NCBI GenBank assembly: GCA_904063045.1
Contig: CAJFCJ010000019.1
Coordinates: 1-64,000 of the forward strand
DNA: 64,000 nucleotides
From: Dimorphilus gyrociliatus
Lineage: Eukaryota; Annelida; Polychaeta; Dinophilidae
Direction: 5' to 3'
Position 1 is the first letter of the stretch. Every line of letters begins with the position of its first letter. Under the pieces are notes generated by a model. It ran no database searches, was not told the DNA's origin, and saw only the letters and a program-made list of their open reading frames with translations. The position numbers and the translations under genes were made by a program. Positions 52,420 through 64,000 of this stretch are shown piece by piece.

Positions 52420-53700
52420 TTATAACTTTAATAGGAGGTATGTTTTATTTTACAAAAAGTACAGCTTTTTTTTTTAATTATAAGCATAAATTGACAGATT
52501 GGTGTTAGGCAGCTAAGTTCTACTAAGAACAAATAGCGTCCTAAAAGTAGTATTCAAAGTCTGTCTTCCCCCAATAACCTTTAAATTTTTCGAATGAATC
52601 GAAAGTTGTAGGAGGCAAGGAAAGCGATACATATGTATTAGTGTAATACTTTAATATATATTAAAGTACTTAAAGATAGATAGACTGGTTCAAGCAAACT
52701 AGTTTTTAACCTGGCTCTATATTTCTTTTAGTTTCATTTTTTTTAGTTATAAAAAACAAAAGAACGGTTAAGTTGCAGTCAAATATACAGTATATGTTTT
52801 TGCTCTAGTTTCCGAAAATTTTTATTTTTTCGGATATTTTGCAATTCTTATTCCGAGTAGTAAAGTTCAAATTGTACCATTCGCTGTCCACGCGATGATG
52901 TTAATGAATATTCATCTGTTTTCATTTTCGGAAGCAACTTCCTTTTATACTTCCCATGTGTATGAGCCAAAACAATATTGCCGTAGATGTAAAAACTACT
53001 TCCGATAGCTTTCGTTTGACTTGCTGATAGTTACGCATAAGAAATTAGAGACGACTACTGTCTTCCCTTTTTTTCTTAAACATTGTTTATAAAGATATGT
53101 GTAGTCAATTAGTTTTCAATACCAACCCACTAAACTGTCGGACTTATTTAAGGCCTTAAATTAAGTTTTATGTTCAAGGTTTTTCTATTACGTAAAAGTG
53201 AAATGTACGAATAAGCATATTTCGCATACAAATCAAAAAAAAAAAAAGAATAACTCTATAGATTAATTTTATTAGGGTTTTTTGTTAAAAAACAAAATAA
53301 AAACAGTGACCTTTTAAAATACTCTTCGAACCTATTTGAAAATAGAAAGAGAGCACTTTAATAATTTATCAAAATAGTTAAAAATAGTCTATAAAAAAAG
53401 TTCTCTTCTATTAAAATAAGATATATACATTTTTTTTTGCATAGATCTGCAAAAATTCTAATGAAACAAGTAATAGAATTAATACAAGTTTCAATTATTT
53501 TCTTTTTTTTTTTACCAATTTACTTTGACATTATTCAAACAAACAAAAAATGCCCTTTTAACAACAATACAGAAAAAAAGAATAATAAGAGGTTAAATAT
53601 ACAATGAAAGAATAACTGGGTAAGTATTTTGTTTTTATATTTTCTTATGTCTTCTATTCAGATTTCTTAGAGTGTTTTTTTTATATACGTAGCTCTTTTT
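52420..53700 (+). repeat. Copy A of a diverged direct duplication
   Basis: Two anchor blocks match copy B in the same order. Around 52434-52530 there is GGTATGTTTTATTTTAC followed by an AATTATA...GACAGATT...GTGTTAGGC stretch. Around 53580-53640 there is AATAATAAGAGGTTAAATAT, then CTGGGTAAGTATTTTGTTTTT. Blocks are separated by about 1.1 kb here. Confidence 0.6.
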
Positions 53701-55284
53701 TTTATTATTTAAGGGTATACGTTTAATTGTTTAATTCTAGACTGTAAATGATCGTAGGAGTAAGACGAGATTTAGATATATATTTATATATTTATATATA
53801 TATATATATATAATCTCTAGGAAAAATGTCCTTTTGGAAGACTTCTAGGCTAACAAGAAAATAAGAACATCTGCTAAATTTGAATTTATCCTTGTACTTT
53901 ACAGTTTTAAAGAGAGACATGCATTCATATTTTTCATTATTATTATTATCTTTAATAAATCTATCTATATGAATACTTTTTTTTACTAGGATGATATAAT
54001 CATTTCAATTTGTAATAGTCCAATTTTTTCATTATTTCTTTCATCTCTATTTCATAATGCTTATTCAAACATTTTCAAAGTTTTCCATTTAATTCAATTC
54101 AAGTAAAAAGTAGATACTGAATAAGAAATGAAATTGGCTCTTCTATATGAAAAACAATTCAGTGAGGGGGAGAAAAAAATTCCATTCTAACCTTTATGAT
54201 TTTGAACTTGTTACAGTTTACTTATTTAAGCATACTAAAAACTAGGGCAAAGAGTGTACAGATATCAATTTTTTAATAAAAATTCTATAATTAGAATATT
54301 ATAACAATGGTCGGTATTTTTTTTTAATTAAGTAATATTGATCATATAAAATAGAAATGATAGAAAGTGTTTGTCAGAATTAAACAAGTTCAAGGTTATT
54401 AAAAGGGAGCGAAGATCAATAAGAAAAGGTTGAATAGAACATTTCAATATTCCTGCAAATGGAAAAAAAATGTTGAATAAATTATATGAGTCAATATGTT
54501 AAAAATAGTTTAGTTTGATGGAAAAAGAAAACGGAAATAGAATAGGTAAATTTTGAAATAATTCTATAGATTCTATTCTAAATATAAAGTTGATTTTCAG
54601 AATGAAATTATTTAATGAATTGAATGAAAAAAATTGATTAGATTGATTTTTTTAATGTTTTTTCTTTTCTAGTAGAAAAATGTAGAAAGTTCTGATTAAG
54701 TTAGAATTCATTGGGAAAAGGAAACGATTGTATAAATTGGTTAAATATAGAAAATATTCCCTTTAATATGATAAAATTTTAATTTGTAATTGAACAACCT
54801 ACAAATAGAATTCCTTGATTTTAAAACTTCTTCTCAGAATAGGTTTTGGCCTGTAATGATACTCTTCGATGAAGTAAACTATTTGTCAATCAATATAATT
54901 ATGCAACCATCCGTTGAAAAGGACCAGGAAATTGGTGACAGTATTCAAATGAGGATAAAAAAGAGAATATACACCCCCAAAGAACTTTAAAGAGCAAATG
55001 AAAAAAGGTGTATTTAGATTGCATTGTATAAGATAAAATGAGATAAGAAACAAATAGATAAAATAAAATTTGTACTTGAAGTCATTCAATCACGTAAAAC
55101 ATGGTTTATTTAATTATTTAACATCTTTTTATTTAAAAATTCTTGTGGTTAGAGATAATAATAGTGAAAAATCAAGATAAATCATTTTGTAATAAGGCTA
55201 AAAAAAGTAGTTTTATATATTATAAAAGGTTTTCATTGGAATATAAAATTCAATATATATGTTAAGTCCATTAATGTCATTTTC

Positions 55285-55289
<5 letters not shown>

Positions 55290-55323
<34 letters not shown>
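55290..55323. repeat. TC microsatellite
   Basis: TC dinucleotide run, with imperfect TTTC units at its left edge. Confidence 0.9.
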
Positions 55324-55328
<5 letters not shown>

Positions 55329-55639
55329 CTCTCCTATCCCATTTTCCAAACCTTCTCCAAAAATAGATGTTAAACATTTAAATATTTCCAAGTAAAATGC
55401 TTGCTCCAAAATTTGATAACTGAATCGATGTAAAACTATTTATAAAATTACAGATATCAATGATACTGTAAAGTTTTATAAATATCTATCTATAAAAAAA
55501 CAAATATATACACTCAAATATAGATTCAAAACATAGATACATAAATACATACAATGTACTATGTTTTCTTCTTTTATACATTAGCAAAAAAATTGCTGCA
55601 TAACTAGATTCTTGTCTGTTATTTTTAGAAAGATTTCAT

Positions 55640-56400
55640 CTATTTTTATATTTAATAGATGGGTATGTTCTCTTTTACGAAAGATACATATTTGTCTTTT
55701 AATTATAGAAGTAGACAGATTTGTGTTAAGCTGAAATCCTATTATACTGAACTAGCAGACAGAAAAGAGTGAGATATAGAATATATATATATATAATTTA
55801 TATGTGCTATATGTCTCTTTTCTACATCAGAAAAAGTCTAAAATGTTTCAAATCAAACAATAGTAAAAAATTAGAGTGGTCTTTGGCGTCGAGAATAGTT
55901 TGCTTAATTAATTGAATGTACTGTTATTTTTGAATTAAATAAAAAGGATTGTAAAATATTAGTTTGTAATATTTTATTCATATAATAAAATTATTTAAAT
56001 AAATATTAAAATATCTCCTTTTATTTAATATGAAATTCCTTCACTAATAACATTAACAACGTATTAGTCATAATCCCGGGAGTGTTTTGACTATTGAACA
56101 GATGCTTTTTATAGATGAATAAAACGTGGGGGTATAAACGGGGTCGGGTGGGGATTTCCCTAACACTGAATAATCTTGGTAGGGCGCCATCTTTTGGGTC
56201 CAAACACCTTGGTAATTACAATGACCGTCTCTACACAATAATAGATTCTTCAATACTTAAATCAATCATGCGTAAAAACATAATAAGAGGTTAGAAATAC
56301 AAAATCGTAAGAATATCTGGGTAAGTATTTGTTTTTATCTTCACAATTCGTCTCTTTTTTTAGGTTTTTCCACTGTTTTTTTTTAATTAAAAGGCCTAGA
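55640..56400 (+). repeat. Copy B of a diverged direct duplication
   Basis: Holds GGGTATGTTCTCTTTTAC then AATTATA...GACAGATTTGTGTTAAGC (about 55657-55730), and ATAATAAGAGGTTAGAAATA then CTGGGTAAGTATTTGTTTTT (about 56279-56338). Blocks are about 0.6 kb apart, so copy B has lost, or copy A gained, sequence in between. Both copies keep a consensus splice-donor-like GGGTAAGTATT. Confidence 0.6.
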
Positions 56401-56589
56401 TGATAAAAAGCAAAGTCTATGAATTAGCCATAGTAAGGATAAATAAACAAACACAATAGGAAATAAAACAGATCCAGGATATGATCACCTCTATCGTTAT
56501 GATTAGAAGGGAAGAAAAAAATTAACAGATAGATAGCTAGACGAATAGATACACAGGTAGAAGAAGAGAGTTATAGACAGAGCGAAGGG

Positions 56590-56615
56590 GAGAGAGAGAG
56601 AGAGAGAGAGAGAGA
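56590..56615. repeat. GA microsatellite
   Basis: Uninterrupted GA run followed by imperfect GACAGA and GATA units to about 56665. Confidence 0.9.
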
Positions 56616-57742
56616 TACAGACGCAGAGACAGACATACTTATGATAGACAGATAGACAGACAGAGAAAATAGGAAGGGATGAGAGTAAGAAAAACAAATA
56701 TAATAAACAAATCCGTTTTGTACTAGAACAATATTTTTTTAAGGTGCCTGTAAAGTTATAACAATCACTTACAACGTATTATATTTGATACGTTTTAACA
56801 ACTAGGGAAAAAGAATATATCTTGATAAGGTTGTTCAACGTATTTCTAAACTAGCTTTTGGCTCTTATTGCTCATACGTGATGATGCATTATTCTGAGGT
56901 AACATAAGAGCAGTATTTCATTTTATTATACCTTACTGTAACATTATAGAAGAAAAAAATTGGTTATAAATATGATATTTTGAAATTTATAAGGGGATAT
57001 TATCGATCTATAGTATAAAAATTCTGTTTAATATAGTATATATGTATAGTCGTATATATTTTATATAGCTAGATTTTATTCTACGTAAGGTAAATATTAC
57101 ATTTGAGTTCAGTTAAGAGAGAGATCTGACCTTTTACGAATGAATCAAGAACACCTACGAAGTTATTGATATGTTATCAAAAGTATTAATTTTTTTTAAA
57201 TATTCAACTTAATCGTTAAAGGATGTTTAATTTATTTTATCTATAAAATCATAATTTCATTATTAAACGAGAAGGCAAAGGGAATAGAGAAGAAAGAGTA
57301 GAATAAAATTTTATATAGCAGAATATACTAATATATAAAATATATATATATATTTAATACTTCTAAGCCTTGTAAATATTTTCCCCTCTCTCTCTTCCCT
57401 CCTGCTCAACTCTTTTATTGACACGATTTCAACCAAAAGAGAAAATTTATTTGAATAAAAAAATATTGAAATTGTAGCAGGCCGATATTTTTTCTGTATT
57501 TAGGTTAGGCATTCGGTATTTCTTTTGAATTTTTTATCAATGTTCAACAATTTGAAAATAACGTATTTTCTTAGGTTATTAATTTATATAATGTCTTTTT
57601 TTTTTACCTTGAACAGGTTAAATATTTTATGGTACTTATCGAAGAGAGGAATGCTTTGATAGTCTAAAGAAGGGAGCAGATTTTTAAATAAAAAACATAA
57701 AAGAAACAAAGATTTTCTAAAAATCTGGTTTATTCAAGAAGA

Positions 57743-60397
57743 ATGCTATTCATCTTATTAAATATAATCTGGTTATTAGCATGCTTCAATAACGGAGAAT
57801 TTAAAACTATTCCATGCCCTATTAAAGATAATCCGGGCTGTATTTGTAAGGATGAAAATGGTATAAAAGAAATTGACTGCTTTAAAATTGGATTAAGTAA
57901 GATACCAATTTTTGTTCAGAATGGACAATCCTATGATCTATTGAAAATTGAAAAGAACTCAATTACAACAATACAATCGGATGCCTTTAATAACTTAAGA
58001 GTTGCAGAAATACTTATTAATGAAGAACGGTTAAATTCTATTGATAATAACGCTTTTGCTAATTTACCTGATTTAAAGAAATTACAAATAATCGTTTCGA
58101 ATGTTCAATTCTCCAAAGATGTTTTCAATATCATTTCCCTTACGGATTTAATTTTATCAGGATTTACAATACAAAATGGTCAACTTCCCGATAAAGCTTT
58201 AAACGATTTACCAAATCTAAGGAACTTAAAGCTAGAAAATTTTGGATTAAAATCTATAAGAGAAGGGGAATTACCGATTAACTATAAAACTGCATTGGAG
58301 AAACTGTCGTTAATCAATAACAAACTTACAGATTTTGCAATTTACGGCAAAGCTGGCAATCTTAAAGAATTATATTTGAAAGGTAACGAAATCTCTAGAA
58401 TTGAATCGAATAGTTTAACAAATCTACGTAGACTTGAAATTTTGGATTTAACTGAAAACCGAATAACAAATGTAGCAGCAGGATCATTTGATGCACTTGT
58501 AAATTTGCAAAGGCTTGTATTAGTTGACACAACCTTTAGTACTAATCAACTTACTGAAATCAGTAAGTTAAAAAATCTACGGGAATTAGACTTATCTGGA
58601 AATAAAGGCTTAAATTCATTAAAGGATAATCTCTTTATAGAAGTTACTAAATTGAGAAAGTTGTTTTTAAGCAATTGCGATATTAAAGAATTAAAATTTA
58701 AACATCTAAAAGGGACAGAAGGTTCATTAATTGAACTACGAATGGATGATAATAAGAAACTAAACTCAATCGAAAAAGAAACATTTGGAAGACATTCTAA
58801 AATTGAAATATTATCATTTCAAAAGTGTAATCTTGCCGGTTCATTAACGGAAGCACACTTTGAATCTATAAAACTTTCATTAAAAGAGTTAAATTTTAAA
58901 GACACGCCCTTACTGCCTAAAGATCTACGAATGGTTAAACCACTCATCTCTTTGGAGAAAATAATACTGGAAAATATAGACGTTGGCGAAATAGAAGATA
59001 ACTTGTTCCTAAATTCGCAAGTAAAGGAATTATCTTTAAAGAATAATCCGTTAAAGAAAGTTAATCAAAATACGTTCGCTGGTTTAAGCGATACATTGGC
59101 GATCTTACATTTAGAACAAACGCAAGTAAGCACAATTAGCTCTTGCGTCTTTAGAAATTTCAACAAACTAGATCATTTGAGTTTATCCAGTCTAGACTGC
59201 GATTGTCGTCTGAAATGGTTGCATAGATGGGTTCGAAATCACAATGATCCTATTTACGGTTTGTGGACTTGCAAATCTCCTACTTCCCTCGTTGGACAAA
59301 TGTTTCGAGATTTAGAAGAAAATGACCTTGTTTGTTCTGGAGGAATTGAAGAAGACAAGTGCGAACCTATTGTAATACCATCGACATTATCACCAAATCA
59401 GTCAGCTTTTAATCGTTTCAATCTAACGAAATTGAACGATTCGAATCTTAAAGCAAAATGGATATTAGGTTCTTTATACGAGCCTTCCAGTATAGAATCA
59501 TTCGCAATTGATTATTCGTCAATTACAAAAGTTAAGGAGCAATCTACTGAAAAGGAAAACATTGGCGCTAAGATTGAAATAAAACCAATTGAACCCGATA
59601 AACGGGAACAAATCATTGAAAATTTAAAAGAAAACACAGAATATGTTGTCTGCATCCAGTTAAAAATAAAAGGAAAGGATGAATATAGTAATAAAATGTG
59701 TGCGAGTGCTATTACGTCATCAGGGAAGCAAATTTCGAATTCTAGTAGCTCGGCGGTTAGCATTGCACTTGGAGTTGTTTTTGGAATCCTGGCCGTCATT
59801 CTAATTATAGCATTAATTGTATTCATTCTTTACAAAAAGAGATTTAGTAAAAAGAATGATCAGCATACATATGACAAACCAATTACGGAGAGTAATCCCG
59901 ATATTCCTCGTTTAGGTCGGGATTCGAAAAGATACGCAAAGTCACCAAGATCTAAATCGACCGCAAATTCTACTACCAATCTTATTCCATCTATATCCTC
60001 TATTTCACAATATCCCCATTCGATGTTGGATGATCTCACACCATTTGAAAGAGATAGAATAATATCAATACTTAGTCGGCCTGAGAGCGTCGCTTCAAGT
60101 CAATATCACTTAATGTCTCCAGATGAACGAGATAGACTTATCAATAAACTAACACATTCTGGTGTTAGCGGCTATAGCGGCTTTAGCTCTCATAGTAGAG
60201 ACTCAGGCGTTACAATGAATACTTCAGGTGCTACTGGTCCTAAATTACCGCCAAGACCCCCAAATTTAGAAGGATATTTAAACCCATTGGAAATGATGTA
60301 CGATCCTAAATTATATACGGAAGAAAACATCTACTGCGAAATTTCTAATCCAAAGAATGATTCAAAATCACCTCCACCACCCCAAGGTATTAAGTAA
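57743..60397 (+). CDS. Leucine-rich-repeat single-pass receptor with Fn3-like region
   Basis: 884 residues in one coding exon; the ATG at 57743 gives a signal peptide (MLFILLNIIWLLACF). A Cys-rich LRR N-cap (C25, C33, C35, C46) leads into many LRRs (for example LKELYLKGNEISRIESNSL, LRRLEILDLTENRITNVAAG, LRELDLSGNKGLNSL) to about residue 480. The LRR C-cap follows (LDCDCRLKWLHRWVRNH...WTCKSP), then a region of Fn3 type (about 545-660, LKENTEYVVCIQLK), a transmembrane segment (about 670-698, VSIALGVVFGILAVILIIAL), and a cytoplasmic tail of about 185 residues. The tail has PKLPPRPPNLEGYLNP, IYCEIS and SPPPPQ, that is SH3-ligand and tyrosine motifs. The build resembles neural LRR-Ig/Fn3 adhesion receptors, but there is no Ig domain and no named family is evident. 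It is probably a cell-surface adhesion or signalling receptor. Confidence 0.88.
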   Translation: MLFILLNIIWLLACFNNGEFKTIPCPIKDNPGCICKDENGIKEIDCFKIGLSKIPIFVQNGQSYDLLKIEKNSITTIQSDAFNNLRVAEILINEERLNSIDNNAFANLPDLKKLQIIVSNVQFSKDVFNIISLTDLILSGFTIQNGQLPDKALNDLPNLRNLKLENFGLKSIREGELPINYKTALEKLSLINNKLTDFAIYGKAGNLKELYLKGNEISRIESNSLTNLRRLEILDLTENRITNVAAGSFDALVNLQRLVLVDTTFSTNQLTEISKLKNLRELDLSGNKGLNSLKDNLFIEVTKLRKLFLSNCDIKELKFKHLKGTEGSLIELRMDDNKKLNSIEKETFGRHSKIEILSFQKCNLAGSLTEAHFESIKLSLKELNFKDTPLLPKDLRMVKPLISLEKIILENIDVGEIEDNLFLNSQVKELSLKNNPLKKVNQNTFAGLSDTLAILHLEQTQVSTISSCVFRNFNKLDHLSLSSLDCDCRLKWLHRWVRNHNDPIYGLWTCKSPTSLVGQMFRDLEENDLVCSGGIEEDKCEPIVIPSTLSPNQSAFNRFNLTKLNDSNLKAKWILGSLYEPSSIESFAIDYSSITKVKEQSTEKENIGAKIEIKPIEPDKREQIIENLKENTEYVVCIQLKIKGKDEYSNKMCASAITSSGKQISNSSSSAVSIALGVVFGILAVILIIALIVFILYKKRFSKKNDQHTYDKPITESNPDIPRLGRDSKRYAKSPRSKSTANSTTNLIPSISSISQYPHSMLDDLTPFERDRIISILSRPESVASSQYHLMSPDERDRLINKLTHSGVSGYSGFSSHSRDSGVTMNTSGATGPKLPPRPPNLEGYLNPLEMMYDPKLYTEENIYCEISNPKNDSKSPPPPQGIK

Positions 60398-60663
60398 CAA
60401 CAATTAAAGGCTTAAACGAAAGTTATTCAGTTCCTTTCATTTTATATTCTTCCAAACAGATAATTACGAAGCAACGGTTTTCAAAGAATCTTACATATAG
60501 GACACAAACATCGAAACGAAAAAAAGGCAGACGAACTAGGCTTAATATGTTACGAATTTGTCTTTCGCCCTATTCGTTTTTTTTTGTGATTTATGCTTCT
60601 TCTTCTTCTTCTTTGTTTTATTTTATTTTATTTTTTGTTCCTCTGAGATTTATTATTCAATTG

Positions 60664-60669
60664 AATAAA
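60664..60669 (+). terminator. Likely poly(A) signal of the LRR receptor gene
   Basis: AATAAA in a T-rich context, 267 bp after the stop codon. Confidence 0.4.
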
Positions 60670-61096
60670 CAACATATCAGTTTTAACTTTCAAACTTTCG
60701 CGCCATTTATTCTCTGCACCCCTTGTACATCGTAAAATGAACATGCAATAGATGTCACTAGCAGTCAGAATAGAAATAGGGCAAGAAGCTTGCCAGTAAA
60801 ATAAAGATATCTGTAAAATTTTGAATGTAAACTTCGCAACTTTAAGTGCAATCAATGTTAATTTTGTCATAAATAACAATAACATTAGAACCATCTTGAA
60901 AAGGTTTGTCGATTTGCCACCATTTTGCTATTATAAGACTACTTACTCAGCTAGAATAAAAAATAAATGCTAAGTATGTGTTGTTAAAAGCAAATACTAA
61001 AAACATATTTGAATATTTGATCAATATTTGTAAATCATATATTCTAATTATAGTATTCTTCTAAAAACCTCCATACAGAGAATATACAATAAAAAA

Positions 61097-62056
61097 ATGG
61101 CAAAGAAAAAATTTGCAGTATCGGCAGAAGGTCGCGAAGGAGCTCTTGCTCACGAAGAAGTCAAATTGGTTAAAAAGAGATTAAAGGTAATATTTGGGGG
61201 GAGAAATCAAGTTCAGATCACTGATTTATATATACATATATATATATATAAAAGAAAGAAAGCGTTAGAAAAGTAAATAGAAAGCAAAAAGGAAAGAGAA
61301 TTATTTAATCTATTACATACATATCTAGACATATATCAATATATAGTTAAAACAATTCAAATATAACACTAATATCTAATAAATTCTTTTAGAAATTATG
61401 TTGTTGCGGAGGAGGATGGATTGTTGCTACAGTACTTCTGCTGCTGGTTGGTATACTACTACTGGTATACTTCACTAAATATTGGAATGATGAGACAACT
61501 AAGAAAAGGTTAGCCTCATTATCATTCCTAGTCTTTCGTTTTTCTTATATGTTTAATTAGTTAATTAACATTAATTATTCTTTATACTTTTTGACAGAAT
61601 TTTTGCTTATTTGGGTTTAGCGTTATTACTTGCCGGAATAGTAACGGGAGTGGTCAGTGGTATTCTTTGTGGTCTTGTTTATCATGTTCTGAAATATAGC
61701 GATAGAAAATGGACTGCTAAGGTAACCTTCAATTTTTTAGTGTGTGTGTTTTTTTCTCTTGTTTTCCTTTCTTTTTGTTTTTTTGCTTTAAACTACTTAT
61801 TGTATTGTCAAAAATAAAAATAAAAAAACACATTTTATCTTCTCTTACAGACAGAGGGGAATAAAAATCGTAAGAAGTACAAATTTGGTGAAGCTCCTTA
61901 TCCTCAACAGCCTACAGAGGAGTAAGTGCAAAAAATTACAATTGAAATTCAGCCTTGCTGCCGGCTATGATATAATGTGTATTTTTTTTAAGTACTAGGG
62001 AGGAGACGAAGTTTGTTGGTCAAGTTCAACCAGAGGATGTAAAAATAGAAAGTTGA
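61097..62056 (+). CDS. Small two-pass membrane protein, 152 residues, family not recognised
   Basis: Five exons: 61097-61186, 61393-61508, 61598-61721, 61851-61921, 61999-62056; all junctions are GT/AG and in phase. A basic N-terminus (MAKKKF...KLVKKRLKK) meets a Cys cluster (LCCCGGGW), a plausible palmitoylation site. The first membrane helix (WIVATVLLLLVGILLLVYF) follows, then a short loop (TKYWNDETTKKR), a second helix (LGLALLLAGIVTGVVSGILCGLVYHVL), and a hydrophilic tail of about 45 residues ending VQPEDVKIES. Both termini are probably cytosolic. I do not recognise the family. Good splice structure and the hydropathy pattern argue for a real gene. It is 700 bp downstream of the LRR receptor on the same strand. 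Confidence 0.78.
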
Positions 62057-62651
62057 AGGTCGTTGTGAGGCTTATTGAAAGTAAATTCTCTAGCCCCTTT
62101 GCAGCATTGAAGAAGTTTTAAATGTTTACAAATCGCTTTATATCAATGAAATGTATCTCTTTTTTCTTCGATTGCTTGCAAAGCCGATTAAATCATCCTT
62201 TCGCTACTTAATTAGAAGTTTTTCATTTATTTGCTCTAAATATCTATCTACATGTGCCGCTTAATTCGTGTCCTCTTTCTCGGAAATGAAATAGAAAGCT
62301 TTTCAATTACCTCACAAAGTCCACAACTACTCCTACTTTTAACTCGTTTCTATTTACTATGAAACTATAAACGCTATTCCACTATCTCATCGTTCAAGTT
62401 TTCATTTAAATTACTTATAACAGTGTATTTCTTTTCTTTATATTTGTTGTGATCTTTTTTCAAACTAATACTACTAAAACAAAAAACAAAGAGAAAATTT
62501 CGGGCTATTTTCTATTATTTCTGGAATCTAAACAACAATATCTATAAAAGGATATTCTTTTTATACCTTTTTATTTGCGTTTTATTTGCTTTTTTAGTTG
62601 TTTTATACAGATATTTACTAATGCAGACCTTTGAATTGTTACATTTTTTGC

Positions 62652-62657
62652 AATAAA
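62652..62657 (+). terminator. Possible poly(A) signal of the two-pass membrane protein gene
   Basis: AATAAA about 600 bp after the stop codon; the intervening sequence is T-rich UTR-like DNA without other AATAAA hexamers that I noticed. Confidence 0.35.
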
Positions 62658-62699
62658 TCCATAGTTAAAGCTGTGTACACCTAATTTTCGGCTATTTAC

Positions 62700-64000
62700 C
62701 GGTTAATTAGTTGACGCTAATTGAATAGGGTCAATCTGTCAATTAAGTTTGAAGGAAAAGTGAAGGTTATGATAGATATAAAAGCCATCTTGTGGCTCCA
62801 TCTACTGATATTCCATTGTTCAAGCGAAAAGTTCACTGTAGGGGGGGGTGGAGAGGTGAAGAAGAAAGAAAGAGAATTTTTTTATCTATATAACTATATA
62901 TATTAAATAATCAGCTAAGGAACGACATATGGTTTTTTTGTTGTTGTAAATTTATATCAATTTACAAAGGGGGTTCAATAAGATTGAGATTTTATTCTTC
63001 TCAGCTACTTATCTATATACAAAAACAAAAAACTCCTTTGAAGTAGTCAGTAATAAGCTTACGCAATTGAATTAGCGCTTTAGTGGGACATTGTTAGCCC
63101 TTTTTGACTCATACAGGTCCCTAACTGCCATCACCGGGTGACAAGTAGCCTGTTAATTAACTAAAGGCTAATTAGGTCTTTATTTATAAAAAAAAAGAAG
63201 AAAAAAGACGGAATTTTTTCTTTTTTTGAGCTCTGAACGAAAAAAGAAAGGATGAAAGGAGGAAGAGAGATAAAAAGAATAATAAAAAATAAAGTTTTAC
63301 AGGTATTCGGAAATAAGATAGAATCGATGAAATCAAAGGGAAAAATTGAAGCGAGTGGAAAAAAATCGTATTGGGAACTTTTTTTCAAAACCGGTTTCCT
63401 CTTTCTCAAACGACACCTGGTTCATTATGCATGACACGTTAAAACTACCAACGATTTGTTTGCCCAAAACGACGCTTATACAATTATACGATAATTATAA
63501 GCATATAAATCGATTGTGTCGTGACCGAAGTAAACTTTTGACAGAATGTTCGATTGAGGAGCATATAGGGAGAGCTAATGATTTTCGCTTTTCCTTGTGT
63601 ATTGTAAAGTTTTCTAGAAGCGTCTTACATAGAATAGAAGCAGGAAGAGAGTGATATAACGTATACATTATAAAAATTGTCCGGACGTCGCGATCGTGAC
63701 GGTAGTCGATTAGAATATTTGACGAGTATGTCCCAAAAAAAAAACTACTGATAGATTGACAGTTTTATTACGATTGTTCAATTATTCGTTTTCCGTTTGC
63801 GTGCCATTTGTATAGGAAGTATTTTATGTTTAACTATTAATAGTGAGAATAGGTATACAGTTTCCCCTCCCCCCTACTAGAATAAGTGAAAAGGCAAAAG
63901 ATTACTTATGAAAAACAATGACAGCTTCTTGAAAAATTTATCGAACTAGAATAAATACGACAGACTGTATGCGTATGCATTATAAAATGCAAATAACGCG
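62700..64000. other. Right-end stretch, no gene recognised
   Basis: Open frames at 63252-63654 lack a domain. Noted sites are AACCGGTT at 63389-63396 (Grainyhead/CP2-type) and a near-palindrome TCACCGGGTGA near 63132. Confidence 0.4.

Larger units (their letters stand above)
51670..57740. other. Six-kilobase AT-rich intergenic stretch with an internal duplication
   Basis: No protein gene is seen; frames are short and interrupted by homopolymers. Two diverged copies of one sequence occur (listed as repeats). TC/GA microsatellites lie near 55290-55323 and 56590-56615, and TA runs near 52110-52127 and 53790-53812. Confidence 0.5.

Overview
The window is nuclear DNA of an AT-rich, intron-bearing bilaterian invertebrate. 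Gene content (Notch ligand, CNOT3, NOS1AP, talin, ornithine decarboxylase) is animal. Many introns are only about 50-90 bp, which points to a compact genome. Family signatures look lophotrochozoan; a small annelid such as Dimorphilus is a guess, not a finding. All exon models below were built by reading frames and GT/AG junctions by hand, and all junctions are phase-consistent.

Layout. 1-455 (-): first two coding exons of a Delta/Jagged-type Notch ligand that runs off the left edge, with a TATA promoter near 800-925. 0.9-15.7 kb: gene-poor DNA with a GC-richer block (2.3-5.2 kb) and many TA/GA microsatellites; it carries Hes-type and Su(H)-type motifs that suit a Notch-pathway regulatory domain. 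15.8-18.3 kb (+): CNOT3. 19.2-20.1 kb: weak relict of a retroelement-like integrase. 22.8-24.0 kb (-): orphan class A GPCR. 25.5-33.0 kb (-): NOS1AP/CAPON. 33.7-36.1 kb (-): intronless pseudokinase. 36.5-38.3 kb (+): ornithine decarboxylase (ODC) with an upstream conserved coding region in its leader. 38.7-49.6 kb (-): talin, ten coding exons. 50.0-51.7 kb (-): ASMT-like O-methyltransferase. 51.7-57.7 kb: AT-rich spacer with a diverged duplication. 57.7-60.4 kb (+): leucine-rich-repeat receptor. 61.1-62.1 kb (+): small two-pass membrane protein. 62.1-64 kb: no gene seen.

The most striking locus is ODC. Its spliced leader has no ATG but encodes an open frame ending in PPWDPS-stop. This is the hallmark of the polyamine-sensing upstream coding region known from antizyme inhibitor/ODC-homologue mRNAs, here on an enzyme with intact catalytic residues. 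Intron 1 of the same gene holds two CACGTG E-boxes forming a perfect 20-bp palindrome, which recalls the Myc-responsive intron-1 E-box pair of mammalian ODC. Other notable points are a talin micro-exon at the R1-R2 linker, a pseudokinase with both HRD and DFG aspartates replaced, an O-methyltransferase lacking the catalytic histidine, and a NOS1AP without the C-terminal PDZ ligand.
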